64,000 nucleotides of DNA from Bacteroidetes bacterium UBA6221 (GTDB lineage: Bacteria > Bacteroidota > Bacteroidia > Chitinophagales > Chitinophagaceae): positions 1 to 64,000 of the forward strand of contig DISB01000005.1 in NCBI GenBank assembly GCA_002421685.1, in the 5' to 3' direction. Under the pieces are notes generated by a model. The model had not been told where the DNA came from. It saw only the letters and a list, made by a program, of their open reading frames with translations, and did no database searches. Shown here piece after piece: positions 45,025 to 55,200 of the stretch (position 1 is the stretch's first letter; every line of letters begins with the position of its first letter). The translations under genes and the position numbers were made by a program.

Positions 45025-46518
45025 ATGAACCTAAACAAAATAAGCCTGTTATTTATCGGCACTGCTATTACATTCAGCTCCTGTAAGCACGACCCGCCCG
45101 TAATGCCCGCTAAAGAAATTGACCCCGCAGCTACACAATACCCCCTGGAAGTAGCAAACATTATTGTAAAAAAATGCGCCACGGCTGGCTGCCATAACGA
45201 AGCCAGTTATACAGGCTCCGGCGGACTGAGGCTGGATGATTGGCGATACATGTTTGAAGGAGGCAACAACGGCGCGGTAGCCGTGGCTTATAGTCCTGAA
45301 AACAGTTCGATGCTGTATTTTCTGAACCCCGGGCCATATGACAACATCAGTGTAAAACCAACCATGCCTTATAACCAGGAGCCCCTGAGCGAGACGGAAT
45401 ACAACGTGGTGAAGAATTGGATAGCCAACGGCGCACCCGACAAAAATGGCAATATACCCTTCGGCTCTGATGCTGCAACCCGGCAAAAGGCCTACCTGGC
45501 CCAACAGGGATGCGACCTGGTAGGAGTAATAGATGCTGAGAAGAAGGTGATAATGCGTTACATAAAAACCGGCCAGGCGCCGGCCACTATAGAGTCGCCG
45601 CATAGTGTGCAGACCGATGGCAAAGGCGAGTATGCATACGTATGCTTTATTGCCGGAACGCTGATACAAAAAATTGACACGCGTACAGATAAAGTAGTGG
45701 GGCAAGCAGACCTGTCGCTCATAAACGATGGGCTGAAGTTCAATACTATACAAGTATCCGAAGCCGGGGACAAACTCATTACTTCACAACTGGCGCCAAA
45801 CGGAGGGCTGGCACTTATCAATACATCGGATATGAAACTGGTGGCTAACCTGGCATCACTGGAATCACCGCATGGCATTGCCGCCAACAGGACATTTGAT
45901 ACATTTTACGTAACCGGTCAATATGGGAACACTGTATATAAAGTAGTACAGGGCACAGCGCCGGTAAGAATTTCCATAGATGGCAATCCACTGGTAACAC
46001 AATCGGGTGCGACTACACCTAACCCCCACGAAATCATCATGACACCCGACTATTCGAAATATTTCCTGACCTGCCAGAATACCAACGAAGTAAGAGTGAT
46101 GGACAGGCTGGGCGATAACCTGCTGAAGACAATACCTGTGGGTAAAAAGCCGCAGGAACTGGCTATATCCAAAACACAACCCTACGCCTTCGTCACCTGC
46201 ATCGAAGATGTTTCGCAGGTATCGTCGTTGTTCAGGGGTTCGGTGTATGTTATCAATTACAACACATTGGAGATCGTTAAACGTATCGACGGTAAATTCT
46301 TTCAACCGCATGGCGTGGCCGTAGACGACAGGAACGGAACTTTTTATATTGCAAGCCGCAACACGCTTTCGGATGGTCCCGCACCGCACCATACTTCTGA
46401 TTGCGGGGGACGGAACGGATATTACCAGGTATATGACCTTAACACGCTACAACCGTTAAACGGAAGAACATACGAAGTAACCCCCGACCCGTATTCTATC
46501 AATATGCGCTTTAAATGA
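45025..46518 (+). CDS. CX4CH cytochrome-like lipoprotein with beta-propeller
   Basis: The 497-residue product has lipobox F-S-S-C (Cys20). A heme-type motif C-A-T-A-G-C-H sits at 51-57, four residues between the Cys instead of two. An M-P-Y-N-Q segment near residue 110 may give the distal Met. The C-terminal 330 residues are a YVTN-type beta-propeller (D-T-R-T-D-K-V-V, H-E-I-I-M-T-P-D, P-Q-E-L-A-I-S). Function is probably electron transfer or sensing at the outer membrane. It is 56% or so similar by eye to the product of 46943-48403. Confidence 0.75.
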   Translation: MNLNKISLLFIGTAITFSSCKHDPPVMPAKEIDPAATQYPLEVANIIVKKCATAGCHNEASYTGSGGLRLDDWRYMFEGGNNGAVAVAYSPENSSMLYFLNPGPYDNISVKPTMPYNQEPLSETEYNVVKNWIANGAPDKNGNIPFGSDAATRQKAYLAQQGCDLVGVIDAEKKVIMRYIKTGQAPATIESPHSVQTDGKGEYAYVCFIAGTLIQKIDTRTDKVVGQADLSLINDGLKFNTIQVSEAGDKLITSQLAPNGGLALINTSDMKLVANLASLESPHGIAANRTFDTFYVTGQYGNTVYKVVQGTAPVRISIDGNPLVTQSGATTPNPHEIIMTPDYSKYFLTCQNTNEVRVMDRLGDNLLKTIPVGKKPQELAISKTQPYAFVTCIEDVSQVSSLFRGSVYVINYNTLEIVKRIDGKFFQPHGVAVDDRNGTFYIASRNTLSDGPAPHHTSDCGGRNGYYQVYDLNTLQPLNGRTYEVTPDPYSINMRFK

Positions 46519-46561
46519 TTATTCACCCTGATAAATAATCCTTCTTTGTGAGGGCTCTTTG

Positions 46562-46569
46562 TATTTTTG
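46562..46569 (+). promoter_or_regulatory. candidate -7 box of folB (short leader)
   Basis: TATTTTTG matches TAnnTTTG and ends 4 nt before the ATG at 46574. A clear -33 element is not seen. It suggests a leaderless transcript. Confidence 0.35.
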
Positions 46570-46573
46570 GCAT

Positions 46574-46912
46574 ATGCTTACTGTATCATTGCACGGGATA
46601 GCCATATCGGCGGCAAGGGGCTTATATGCCGAAGAACACAAACTGGAAAATCGCTTTGAGGTAGACGCCGACGTAGTTGTGGCAACGGATGAGGCAGAAC
46701 CGCTTCCTTTTGTTGACTACACCCTTATCCGCAGGGCGGTAGATGATGCTTTCTGCCAGCCATACGATACGCTGGAACAATTCATCCAGGATATATACAA
46801 GCGGTTACGGGAATACTTCCCCCGCTCAGAAAAAATAAGAATAGCTATCCGCAAGCTGAATCCACCCATGCACGGACAGACGACATATTCCCAGGTAGTT
46901 TATGAGGGATGA
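46574..46912 (+). CDS. folB: dihydroneopterin aldolase
   Basis: The start MLTVSLHGIAISAARGLYA gives 112 residues. It matches the FolB fold: L-H-G-I near residue 6, then F-E-V-D-A-D-V-V, T-L-E-Q-F-I-Q-D-I (substrate-binding region) and a C-terminal I-R-I-A-I-R-K-L-N-P-P-M. The enzyme cleaves dihydroneopterin in folate biosynthesis. It lies between two paralogous lipoproteins, which is not an obvious functional link. Confidence 0.9.
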   Translation: MLTVSLHGIAISAARGLYAEEHKLENRFEVDADVVVATDEAEPLPFVDYTLIRRAVDDAFCQPYDTLEQFIQDIYKRLREYFPRSEKIRIAIRKLNPPMHGQTTYSQVVYEG

Positions 46913-46942
46913 TGCCTTAACTTTATTCATCGTAAACTTATT

Positions 46943-48403
46943 TTGAAACTACCTGCGCATATACTGCTTTTTTATGCCTGCCTGTGCTTACCGGCATGCA
47001 GGCACGACAAATACCAGGCCCCTGCAAGCGGTACCGCGGCAAATAATTATCCTGATGCGGTAAAGAATATACTAGTGAATAAATGCGCCACAGCGGGTTG
47101 CCACAACGAAGCCAGCTATACTGGAGCGGGCGGACTCAGGCTGGATAGTTGGGAACATTTATTTGACGGCGGCAACAATGGCGCAGTTGTAGTGCCATAC
47201 AATACCGGCAACAGTTCGCTGCTGTATTTTGCCAATACCTTCCCCGAGTTGGGTACCACGGCCTTGCCCGCCATGCCTTACAACCAGCCCTCACTCAGCA
47301 GAGAAGAATATATCACACTGCGCGACTGGATAGCCGCGGGTGCTCCGGACAAATATGGCAATATTCCCTTTGCCACCAATGCTGATACACGGCAAAAAAT
47401 ATATACCGTGCAACAGGGTTGCGACCTGGTAGCGGTAATAGATGCGGAGAAACAGGTAGTGATGCGGTACATAAGTGTCGGAAAGGATTTTGCCCGCGAG
47501 CAACCTAATAATATCGTTATGTCACCGGACGGGAAGTATGCCTATATCTCTTTCTGGAATGCCCCGCTGGTGCAAAAAATAGATACCCGCACCGACAGTG
47601 TGATAGCGGAAGTAGTTACTCCAAAAGCCTTTCAGAAAGCCATGCAATTAAACGAGGACGGCGCCAGGCTGATAGTATGCAACTGGCATTCGCAGGAGCT
47701 GGTAATGATTGACGCCCTGAACATGCAACTCACCGGTAATCTCGGAAAAGATATACCCTTTATTGGCGGATTTGCCGCAGCCGGAGACATTTTTTATGCT
47801 ACCTCGCAATTCGGTAATACAGTGTACAAAATATTCGCTGATGGCAACCACAAGGCCATAAGTATAGATGATAACCCGCCTGTGCAGGAAGCAACTGCTA
47901 ACACACCCGACCCCTATCGTATAAAATTATCGCCGGACAAGAGCAAGTACTTTGTGACCTGTACGAACACCCATGAAGTGCGGGTAATGAATACTGCCGC
48001 CGACACACTGGAAAAAGTAATACCCGTAGGACATACCCCCCAGGAAATGGCGGTTTCGCTCGCGCAGCCCTATCTTTTCGTTAGCTGCTCCAACGACACC
48101 GTATCCGCTCTTGAAGTCGGCAGTATTTATGTCATCAACCATCAAACCGGCGAGGTGGTGAAAAAAATAACCGGGAAGTTTTTTCAGCCCTATGCAGTAG
48201 CTGTGGACGACAGGCGAGGACTGGTCTACATCTTCAGCCGGAACGAGGACAGGAATGGCCCGCCACCACACCATAGCGGCCCATGCTCGGGACGCAATGG
48301 CTTCTACCAGGTGTACGACCTGCATACGCTGGAACCTTACAACGGCAAACGCTACGAGATATCCGTAGACCCATACGGAGCCGCCCCCCGGTTCTCCTAT
48401 TGA
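46943..48403 (+). CDS. CX4CH cytochrome-like lipoprotein with beta-propeller, paralog
   Basis: The 486-residue product starts at TTG (46943), since no in-frame ATG precedes the lipobox L-P-A-C (Cys19). C-A-T-A-G-C-H is at 48-54, then H-N-E-A-S-Y-T-G-A-G-G-L-R-L-D, nearly identical to the first copy. M-P-Y-N-Q and a YVTN-type propeller follow, with the same ending style (G-R-N-G-F-Y-Q-V-Y-D-L). It is the second of a duplicated pair around folB, 30 nt past folB. Confidence 0.75.
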   Translation: MKLPAHILLFYACLCLPACRHDKYQAPASGTAANNYPDAVKNILVNKCATAGCHNEASYTGAGGLRLDSWEHLFDGGNNGAVVVPYNTGNSSLLYFANTFPELGTTALPAMPYNQPSLSREEYITLRDWIAAGAPDKYGNIPFATNADTRQKIYTVQQGCDLVAVIDAEKQVVMRYISVGKDFAREQPNNIVMSPDGKYAYISFWNAPLVQKIDTRTDSVIAEVVTPKAFQKAMQLNEDGARLIVCNWHSQELVMIDALNMQLTGNLGKDIPFIGGFAAAGDIFYATSQFGNTVYKIFADGNHKAISIDDNPPVQEATANTPDPYRIKLSPDKSKYFVTCTNTHEVRVMNTAADTLEKVIPVGHTPQEMAVSLAQPYLFVSCSNDTVSALEVGSIYVINHQTGEVVKKITGKFFQPYAVAVDDRRGLVYIFSRNEDRNGPPPHHSGPCSGRNGFYQVYDLHTLEPYNGKRYEISVDPYGAAPRFSY

Positions 48404-48503
48404 AAAACTCTATAACCCTTCGGGTTGATATTATATGAATATTTACTGCAAATAACTATCTTAGGTTAATGTATATAGCTGTCATTCTCAAACACAAAAG
48501 CCT

Positions 48504-49337
48504 ATGAAAGCTTTCTGGACAAGAATAAGCAATACGGGTATCAGGCCCGATATGCCGAAGGACCTGGTTAAAAAAATAAAAATAACCAACCAGATAGTAT
48601 TCAGCCTGTCGATAATCGCGTCTTGCTATCTTTTCGTTTTTTACTTCCTGGGCTTTAAAAAAGAAGGTATCGCGGTCATACTGATTGTCGCTTCTATGAT
48701 AACACCTATACTGCTCAATTATTATAAACTGTTTTCACTGGCCCGGATATGGTTCCTTGTCGCCATCAACATCGCTGTACTTGTCTATTCCAATATCTTC
48801 GGCTCTGATGCGGGCATACAATTGGCTTACTTCTCGTTTGTTAGCCTGCCCTGGCTGATATTCGAGTTCAGCGACTGGAAGTACATACTGGCGGGCGTAT
48901 TCCTGCCTATGGCCGGGTACGGGCTAACGGAATTCGGGAATAACTATCCGATGGTAGCAATTACACCGGAGGTGCAAAAAACCATATACATCAGCATCGT
49001 GTTCGTGGTATTTATCATCCTCAGTTTGTCCATGATGTTTTTCGCATACCAGCATTTCATGTCTGAAAAAGTACTGATACAGAGCAACAATGCCCTGGTA
49101 ACCAGCCAAAGGAAACTGGAACTGCGCAACAGGAAACTGGAAGAGATAGCGTGGATACAATCGCACAAACTGAGGAAGCCGGTGGCTACCATACTGGGTT
49201 TGATACAACTTATTAATTTCAAAAATCCCGACGATCCTGAAAATGAACGTACACTGCATCATATTAAAACGGCCGGAAACGAACTGGACGAAATAATTGC
49301 AGAAATAGACAAGAAAACCAGGATAAGAGATAATTAG
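48504..49337 (+). CDS. six-TM sensor with HisKA-like segment, no ATPase domain
   Basis: The 277-residue protein has six TM helices within residues 31-182. A coiled coil is at about 188-215. A histidine-kinase dimerisation-like helix pair follows with H221 in I-Q-S-H-K-L-R-K-P-V-A. It stops at K-K-T-R-I-R-D-N just where a HATPase domain would begin. This short form is recurrent in Bacteroidota. It may be phosphorylated in trans or act only as a scaffold. It converges with the membrane protein gene, 1 nt apart. Confidence 0.75.
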   Translation: MKAFWTRISNTGIRPDMPKDLVKKIKITNQIVFSLSIIASCYLFVFYFLGFKKEGIAVILIVASMITPILLNYYKLFSLARIWFLVAINIAVLVYSNIFGSDAGIQLAYFSFVSLPWLIFEFSDWKYILAGVFLPMAGYGLTEFGNNYPMVAITPEVQKTIYISIVFVVFIILSLSMMFFAYQHFMSEKVLIQSNNALVTSQRKLELRNRKLEEIAWIQSHKLRKPVATILGLIQLINFKNPDDPENERTLHHIKTAGNELDEIIAEIDKKTRIRDN

Positions 49338-49338
49338 G

Positions 49339-51210
49339 CTACCTGTACAACCCGATCTTAAAGTCGTCCAGGTAGAACTGCACCTTTCCCGTATTCCAGA
49401 TATCCAGGCTGATTATATTCCCATCATTTAAACCATCCGGCACTTTCACGAAAAAATATACCTCACCCCAGCGGTCGTATTCGGTATGCTCAAAGCTGAG
49501 CCCGGTTCCTCCTGCATGTACACAACTATTGTCGGCCACACCTATTTTATTATCAATTTTACACGATGTCCAGTACACATAGTTGTTTGAATCGTCCTGC
49601 ACCGCAAATACAAACAAATGTGGCTGGTAATTAGAGAATCCGGGTATCATGAACCTTCCGCTGCATCTTATCCAATTTACATCTTTAAAATCCGACTGCT
49701 TATAGACAGCCTGTATCTTACCCGGGAAATATTCTTCCCCGTCGCGTACATGGTACACATATTCTGCTGTATCAAGGGGATCGGACACATAGTGGTCATC
49801 GAGCGGTAGATTAAAATCTTTATAGGCATAGGTTCGCAGCCTGGCTAGCGATTTCACATCGGGTTGAAATTGGTTCATTTCGGCAACCAGCATATCCTCG
49901 TAGGTCAACCTGGTTTTAAACAACATCTGCAGGTAGAACCTGTAGTTGGCGTTATCACTCGCATATTTTTTCTGTGCCTGCAGGTAACTGAGTGATAGCA
50001 CCGCACCGACACACAATAAACATGCAACAGCAAATACTGCTTTTGTGGCCCCACTTTTACGCGATATATATTGTATGAAGCTTGCCAGTGGCAGGGATAA
50101 TAAAGGATACAGGTGCAGCATCGGGCGTGAGCCAAAACCATTAATATAATTGTAGCAGTACCAGGAGTAAATGATATAGATATATACCGGCAATATGACT
50201 ACGATAACCAGCTTCCAATCTTTCAGGCTTTTATAAAACATAAGCCCCGTCAAAGCAAACAGCATGACCGGAGCGTAAGGCAACCAGCCATTGCCTGACG
50301 AGAAAAGCCCTTCCACCAATTTCGGGTTTGCCCAGTTGAATGCCTGTCCTCCATAACTGTAATAGATATAACTACCTGTCACAAGCTTCCAGTAGAGCAT
50401 TTGCGGAATAGCCGGCAATATGAAAAAGATTGCCGCCATCAATAGTTTATACCGGTGCACTTTGACAAACTGAAGCTTTTGCATCAACGAAGCCTTGTCA
50501 CTCACTCCATACAGGAAAGGGAGAGCCAGGCAAACGACATCACTTGGCCTCATTACAGTGATAAACCCTGCTATAAGCCCCACGACAATAAACCAACCTG
50601 TGCCAGGTTTTTCGTGCAGCCGTATTGTAACATACATCAACAAGGCATAGAGGAAAAATAAGGGTATATGACTCATCCCCGCCTGGCCAAATGCAAACCA
50701 AAACATATTAGTGCCCAACAATACAAGTATCAAAGTAACCAACGCCTGCATATGCCTGAAGTACCTTCTCAGCACCTTATACACCAGTATCATGCCCAGC
50801 AATGTGTACATAATGCTACCGGCGGATAAGGCGAGCTTATAACTATCGTCGTAGCCATTGGCAGGCAGGCCGGCGGCTGTTTCGTATAAGTGCGCGGCAA
50901 GGAAGAACGGCAGCTCCATCAGCGCTACGGCATAGGTATATTGATTCAGCCAATGCTCCAGGCCTGCTTCTACATTGTATTTTTTTATAAAGGCAGTATA
51001 GTCAAAGACACCCTGCTCAATACCCGCATTGGCGGGCAACTTATCCATATCCTGCAGGTTGTGGTATATGATAGCCGAGGGCAGGTATATATAATAGCCC
51101 ATAACATCGCCGTAAAAAATAAAGCGCTTCGGGTTATACTTTCCCATTAGTACCGCCCCCGCTGCAAGTGCCAGGGCGATGAGTAAGATCGTATAGAATT
51201 TACGGGACAT
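49339..51210 (-). CDS. multi-TM membrane protein, GT-C glycosyltransferase-like
   Basis: The start MSRKFYTILLIALAL gives 623 residues with about ten TM helices to residue 420. A conserved G-D-V-M-G-Y-Y near residue 33 and E near the first loop suggest a GT-C sugar-transferase (dolichol-phosphate-mannose type). The C-terminal 170 residues form a soluble beta-rich domain (F-M-I-P-G-F-S-N-Y-Q, W-G-E-V-Y-F-F-V). Substrate is unknown. Confidence 0.75.
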   Translation of the reverse strand: MSRKFYTILLIALALAAGAVLMGKYNPKRFIFYGDVMGYYIYLPSAIIYHNLQDMDKLPANAGIEQGVFDYTAFIKKYNVEAGLEHWLNQYTYAVALMELPFFLAAHLYETAAGLPANGYDDSYKLALSAGSIMYTLLGMILVYKVLRRYFRHMQALVTLILVLLGTNMFWFAFGQAGMSHIPLFFLYALLMYVTIRLHEKPGTGWFIVVGLIAGFITVMRPSDVVCLALPFLYGVSDKASLMQKLQFVKVHRYKLLMAAIFFILPAIPQMLYWKLVTGSYIYYSYGGQAFNWANPKLVEGLFSSGNGWLPYAPVMLFALTGLMFYKSLKDWKLVIVVILPVYIYIIYSWYCYNYINGFGSRPMLHLYPLLSLPLASFIQYISRKSGATKAVFAVACLLCVGAVLSLSYLQAQKKYASDNANYRFYLQMLFKTRLTYEDMLVAEMNQFQPDVKSLARLRTYAYKDFNLPLDDHYVSDPLDTAEYVYHVRDGEEYFPGKIQAVYKQSDFKDVNWIRCSGRFMIPGFSNYQPHLFVFAVQDDSNNYVYWTSCKIDNKIGVADNSCVHAGGTGLSFEHTEYDRWGEVYFFVKVPDGLNDGNIISLDIWNTGKVQFYLDDFKIGLYR

Positions 51211-51287
51211 TGCGGGAGCATTTTTCAATAAGTAAGTTATATCATTATTCCCTGTCGGCACAGTGTCCGGGCAGAACAGAAAAAAAC

Positions 51288-51295
51288 TACTTTTG
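51288..51295 (+). promoter_or_regulatory. candidate -7 box of pdxJ (short leader)
   Basis: TACTTTTG matches TAnnTTTG and ends 4 nt before the ATG at 51300; no clear -33 TTG is seen. Spacing is identical to that at folB. Confidence 0.4.
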
Positions 51296-51299
51296 CACC

Positions 51300-52028
51300 A
51301 TGGCCGTAAAACTCTCTGTTAACATTAATAAAATCGCTACACTGCGCAACAGCAGGGGCGGAAATGTGCCCGATGTACTACAGGCCGCTATCAATTGCCA
51401 GGTGTTTGGCGCGGACGGCATCACAGTTCACCCCCGGCCGGATGAAAGGCATATACGGTATAGCGACGTGCGCCAGATAAAGCCCATTATCACTACCGAA
51501 TTTAATATAGAGGGCAATCCTAAAGAAGACAAGTTTGTACAACTGGTACTGGAAACCGTGCCCACGCAGGTGACACTGGTTCCTGACACAGCAGGACAAC
51601 TCACATCAGACCATGGCTGGGATACACTCAAAGAAGCTCAATATTTGCGGGAGATCATAGGCGTGTTCAGGCAGGCGGGCATAAGGGTTTCGATATTCGT
51701 GGATCCCGTAGCCGATATGGTAGCTGCAGCGGCAGATACCGGTACCGACCGCATAGAATTATACACCGAAGCATTTGCAAAAGAATTTCATCACGACAGG
51801 GATGAAGCCATTGCACTTTATATCCAGGCAGCCATAGTTGCCAACGAAAAAAAGCTGGGGATAAATGCCGGGCATGACCTTGATATGAACAACCTGGCAT
51901 TCTTCGCCAGCTCCATTCCGGGACTGCTGGAGGTCTCCATCGGCCACGCCCTTATTGCAGATGCATTGTATTACGGCCTGGAGAACACAATCCAGTTATA
52001 CAAGCGCCAACTTGTTCATTCCCGTTAA
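51300..52028 (+). CDS. pdxJ: pyridoxine 5'-phosphate synthase
   Basis: The start MAVKLSVNINKIATLRNSRG gives 242 residues, normal for PdxJ. The TIM-barrel enzyme condenses 3-amino-1-phosphohydroxyacetone and 1-deoxy-xylulose phosphate. Motifs present: S-V-N-I-N-K-I-A-T-L-R-N-S-R-G, H-P-R-P-D-E-R-H-I-R, and a late G-H-D-L-D-M-N-N-L (phosphate site). A longer frame from 51210 overlaps the upstream divergent gene and is not used. Confidence 0.96.
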   Translation: MAVKLSVNINKIATLRNSRGGNVPDVLQAAINCQVFGADGITVHPRPDERHIRYSDVRQIKPIITTEFNIEGNPKEDKFVQLVLETVPTQVTLVPDTAGQLTSDHGWDTLKEAQYLREIIGVFRQAGIRVSIFVDPVADMVAAAADTGTDRIELYTEAFAKEFHHDRDEAIALYIQAAIVANEKKLGINAGHDLDMNNLAFFASSIPGLLEVSIGHALIADALYYGLENTIQLYKRQLVHSR

Positions 52029-52071
52029 CAACTCAATAACATTTTATTAACAAACGTCTTCAAGGTAAAAT

Positions 52072-52105
52072 TTGTTATAGTTAATTATTAATCAAACTAT
52101 AACAA
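52072..52105. promoter_or_regulatory. AT-rich inverted repeat upstream of adhesin gene
   Basis: TTGTTATAGTT and AACTATAACAA form a perfect 11-bp inverted repeat with a 12-nt spacer. It lies 44 nt after the pdxJ stop. It has no T-tail, so an operator or weak hairpin is more likely than a terminator. Confidence 0.5.
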
Positions 52106-52190
52106 CTTAAGAATATCAAAAATATCAATAAATTTACAGCGGTATTTCTGGAGCTTACGGGCAAAATATTTATGCTGTATTAACATTTGA

Positions 52191-52198
52191 TACTTTTG
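52191..52198 (+). promoter_or_regulatory. candidate -7 box of adhesin operon
   Basis: TACTTTTG matches the -7 consensus, about 95 nt before the start codon. A -33 TTG at the right distance is not evident. Confidence 0.4.
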
Positions 52199-52292
52199 CA
52201 ATAGAGAGAAGAAACAGGGAATAGAATACAACACGAATTAGTCCGCTTTTTTACCCGACATATAGAGAGTTATTTAACGGTACATCAACTTT

Positions 52293-55200
52293 ATGATCAA
52301 AAATCTATACGCACTGGCCTTTTTGTGCATGGTGAATTTATTGTCTTATCAAGGCCTGGCCCAGGCGCCGGTCGCCGCATTTTCAGCCAGCAAAACTTCA
52401 GGATGTTCACCGGTAGTAGTGCAATTTACCGACCAAAGTACGGGCAACCCTACCAGTTGGTTTTGGGACCTGGGCAATGGCGGTACTTCAACGCTGCAAA
52501 ATCCTGCCGCAACGTACATAACACCAGGTACTTATACAGTAATACTTACCGCTACAAACAGCAACGGCAGTACCAAAGACACTAACTACATCACGGTACA
52601 TACCTCGCCTACGGTAGCATTTACCGCGGACACTACCAGCACTTGCGGAACCAAGACAGTCAGTTTTACCAACAATACCACGCCAGGTGCGCCCGGGGCT
52701 GTTTCCTATTTCTGGGATTTCGGAGATGGCGATTCCTCAACAGCTGTAAACCCCACACACACCTACACATACGCGGGTAATTTTGCCGTTTCATTGGTTG
52801 TAGTAAATAGTAATGGTTGTACCAGCACGCTGACCAAAAACAACTATATAAAAGTGCTGCCCAAGCCTGTGGCTTCTTTTGCGGCAAACAGTACATCCAG
52901 TTGCAACGCACCGTTCCAGGTAACGTTTACCAACAACAGCACCAACGGGGTTTCATATGCGTGGAACTTTGGGGATGGCAACACGTCCACAAGTACCAAT
53001 CCTTCTAATACTTACACATCGCCCGGCACTTACAACGTACGCCTGGTAGTAACAGGCAGCAATGGTTGTAAAGACACACTCACAAGAAATTCTTATATAG
53101 TAATCGGGCAGGTTAACGCCAATTTCACCAACAGCAGCCCCGTATGTGTGGGGCAAAATGTAACTTTCACCAACACCACCACCCCCGGCGCCGGCATCAG
53201 CAGGTTGTGGAACTTTGGCAATGGCGGAACGGATACCGCCGTTAACCCTGTGTACAAATACAACACTGCCGGTACTTATACGGTAACGCTCATTGAGCAA
53301 TATGCCAACAATTGTAATGATACTATCTCCAAATCTGTAACAGTGAACGCTAAACCGACCGCCGGATTTGTATCGGCAGATACGGTAGGCTGCACAGTAC
53401 CTTTTTCGGCTGATTTTACCAATACATCAACAGGTGCGGCCAGCTATTCGTGGAATTTTGGACCTGGCACATCAACCGCTGCAAACCCAACCTTTGTCTA
53501 CAATGCATTGGGCATTTACAACGTGCGACTGATAGCCATCAGTAGCGCCGGCTGCCGGGATACGCTTACCAGGAATAACTATATCAAACTACAAGTACCG
53601 TCGGGCACCGTGGCGGCAGTCCCGGACAGTACCTGTGCCAATACGCCTGTTCAATTTACTGCTGCACTTGCGGCGCCTTTGTATGCCACCAACTATCGTT
53701 GGGATTTTGGCGACGGCAGCAGCCCCGTCAACTGCAGCGCCTGTAAAACGCAGACCCATTCTTATAGCAGCAACGGAACATATACAGTGCAGCTTATCAT
53801 CACCACTACTGCCGGCTGTTACGACACAATACAAAAAACAATTACTATCAGTTCTAAACCTACCGCAGGGTTTACAGGGAGCCCGTTGACGATATGCCCT
53901 GATGCTACCGTCGGCTTCACCAATTCTTCTACCGGTGCTAATTCCTACTTCTGGATATGGGGAGATGGCTTCACCGATACTACCACCAATCCCGCCCATA
54001 CCTACAACACAACGGGTATGTATACGGTATCGCTGATAGCTTCTAACAACGGCTGTAAAGACACCCTTACCCGTTCCAACTATGTAACGGTGCAATTGCC
54101 GCACGCAGATTTCACACCTACTTTCCAATGCAGCGCCAGGCTAAGCTATACGTTCCTCGACAGTTCTGTTGGTGCAAATACCTATAGCTGGGATTTTGGA
54201 GACGGCAACACATCATCCACTGCGGGAAACGTAACACATACTTACGCTGCTCCGGGAACATACAATGTCGAGCTGAGAGTTTATAATACTGCCACAGGCT
54301 GTTACGACACTATGACACGTACTATCAGCGCCAAACCCATCACCCTGCCTACATTTGATGCCAACGATACGACCTTGTGCAAGGGTCAGCTACTCATATT
54401 ATCCAGCAATGGGCCTTACGACCTTACTTATAAATGGTATTTTGGCAATAAGACAAATAATGCACAGGGAACAGTAGACCCCGGATTCTTTGCCGACTCT
54501 GCAGGTGTATTTGATGTTAAACTTGTGGTAACTGACAGCGCAGGCTGTATGGACAGCGTTGTCAAGACCAATCATGTAAGAGTAGGGGCACCCAAACCGG
54601 ACTTTACGGCAAGTACTGTGAGCCCCTGTAAAAATGCACCGGTATTGTTTGATGAGACCAGCCCTGCGGGCGGCTTCGCTATTACCAACAGGTACTGGGA
54701 TTTTGGAGATGGCTTCCAGGCCAGCACAGCTTCCGATACCACAAGCCATTCATTCAACAACCCCGGCCCCTATACTATCAAGCTGGTGGTTACCGATGCA
54801 AACGGTTGTAGGGATTCTCTGACAAAAACAGATTATATATACGCATATAAACCAACCGCGCAATTTCACAGTGAGGATACAATAGTATGCGCCGGCGACA
54901 CTGTTGAGTTTGTCAATAATTCGGGGGGGACGAGCTTTACGTCTTTCTGGCAGTTTGGTGACGGCAATACAAGTACGGTCACCACGCCTGAACATATTTA
55001 TAATTCACTGGGCAACTACACTGTAAAACTGAATATCATTGACAGCTTTGGGTGTAAAGACTCGATGACAAGAGTGGATTATATAAAGGTGCAAAAACCA
55101 ACAGCGGCATTTACCATGAGCGATAGCGTGGCCAATTGCCCGCCGCTTACTGTTTATATGACAAACACCTCGACGAACGGCTCCAGCTATGCATGGACAT

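Noticed and set aside
51210..51300. Longer pdxJ start at 51210
   Set aside because: The extra 30 residues match no PdxJ and overlap the start of the divergent gene; the -7 box at 51288 lies inside it.
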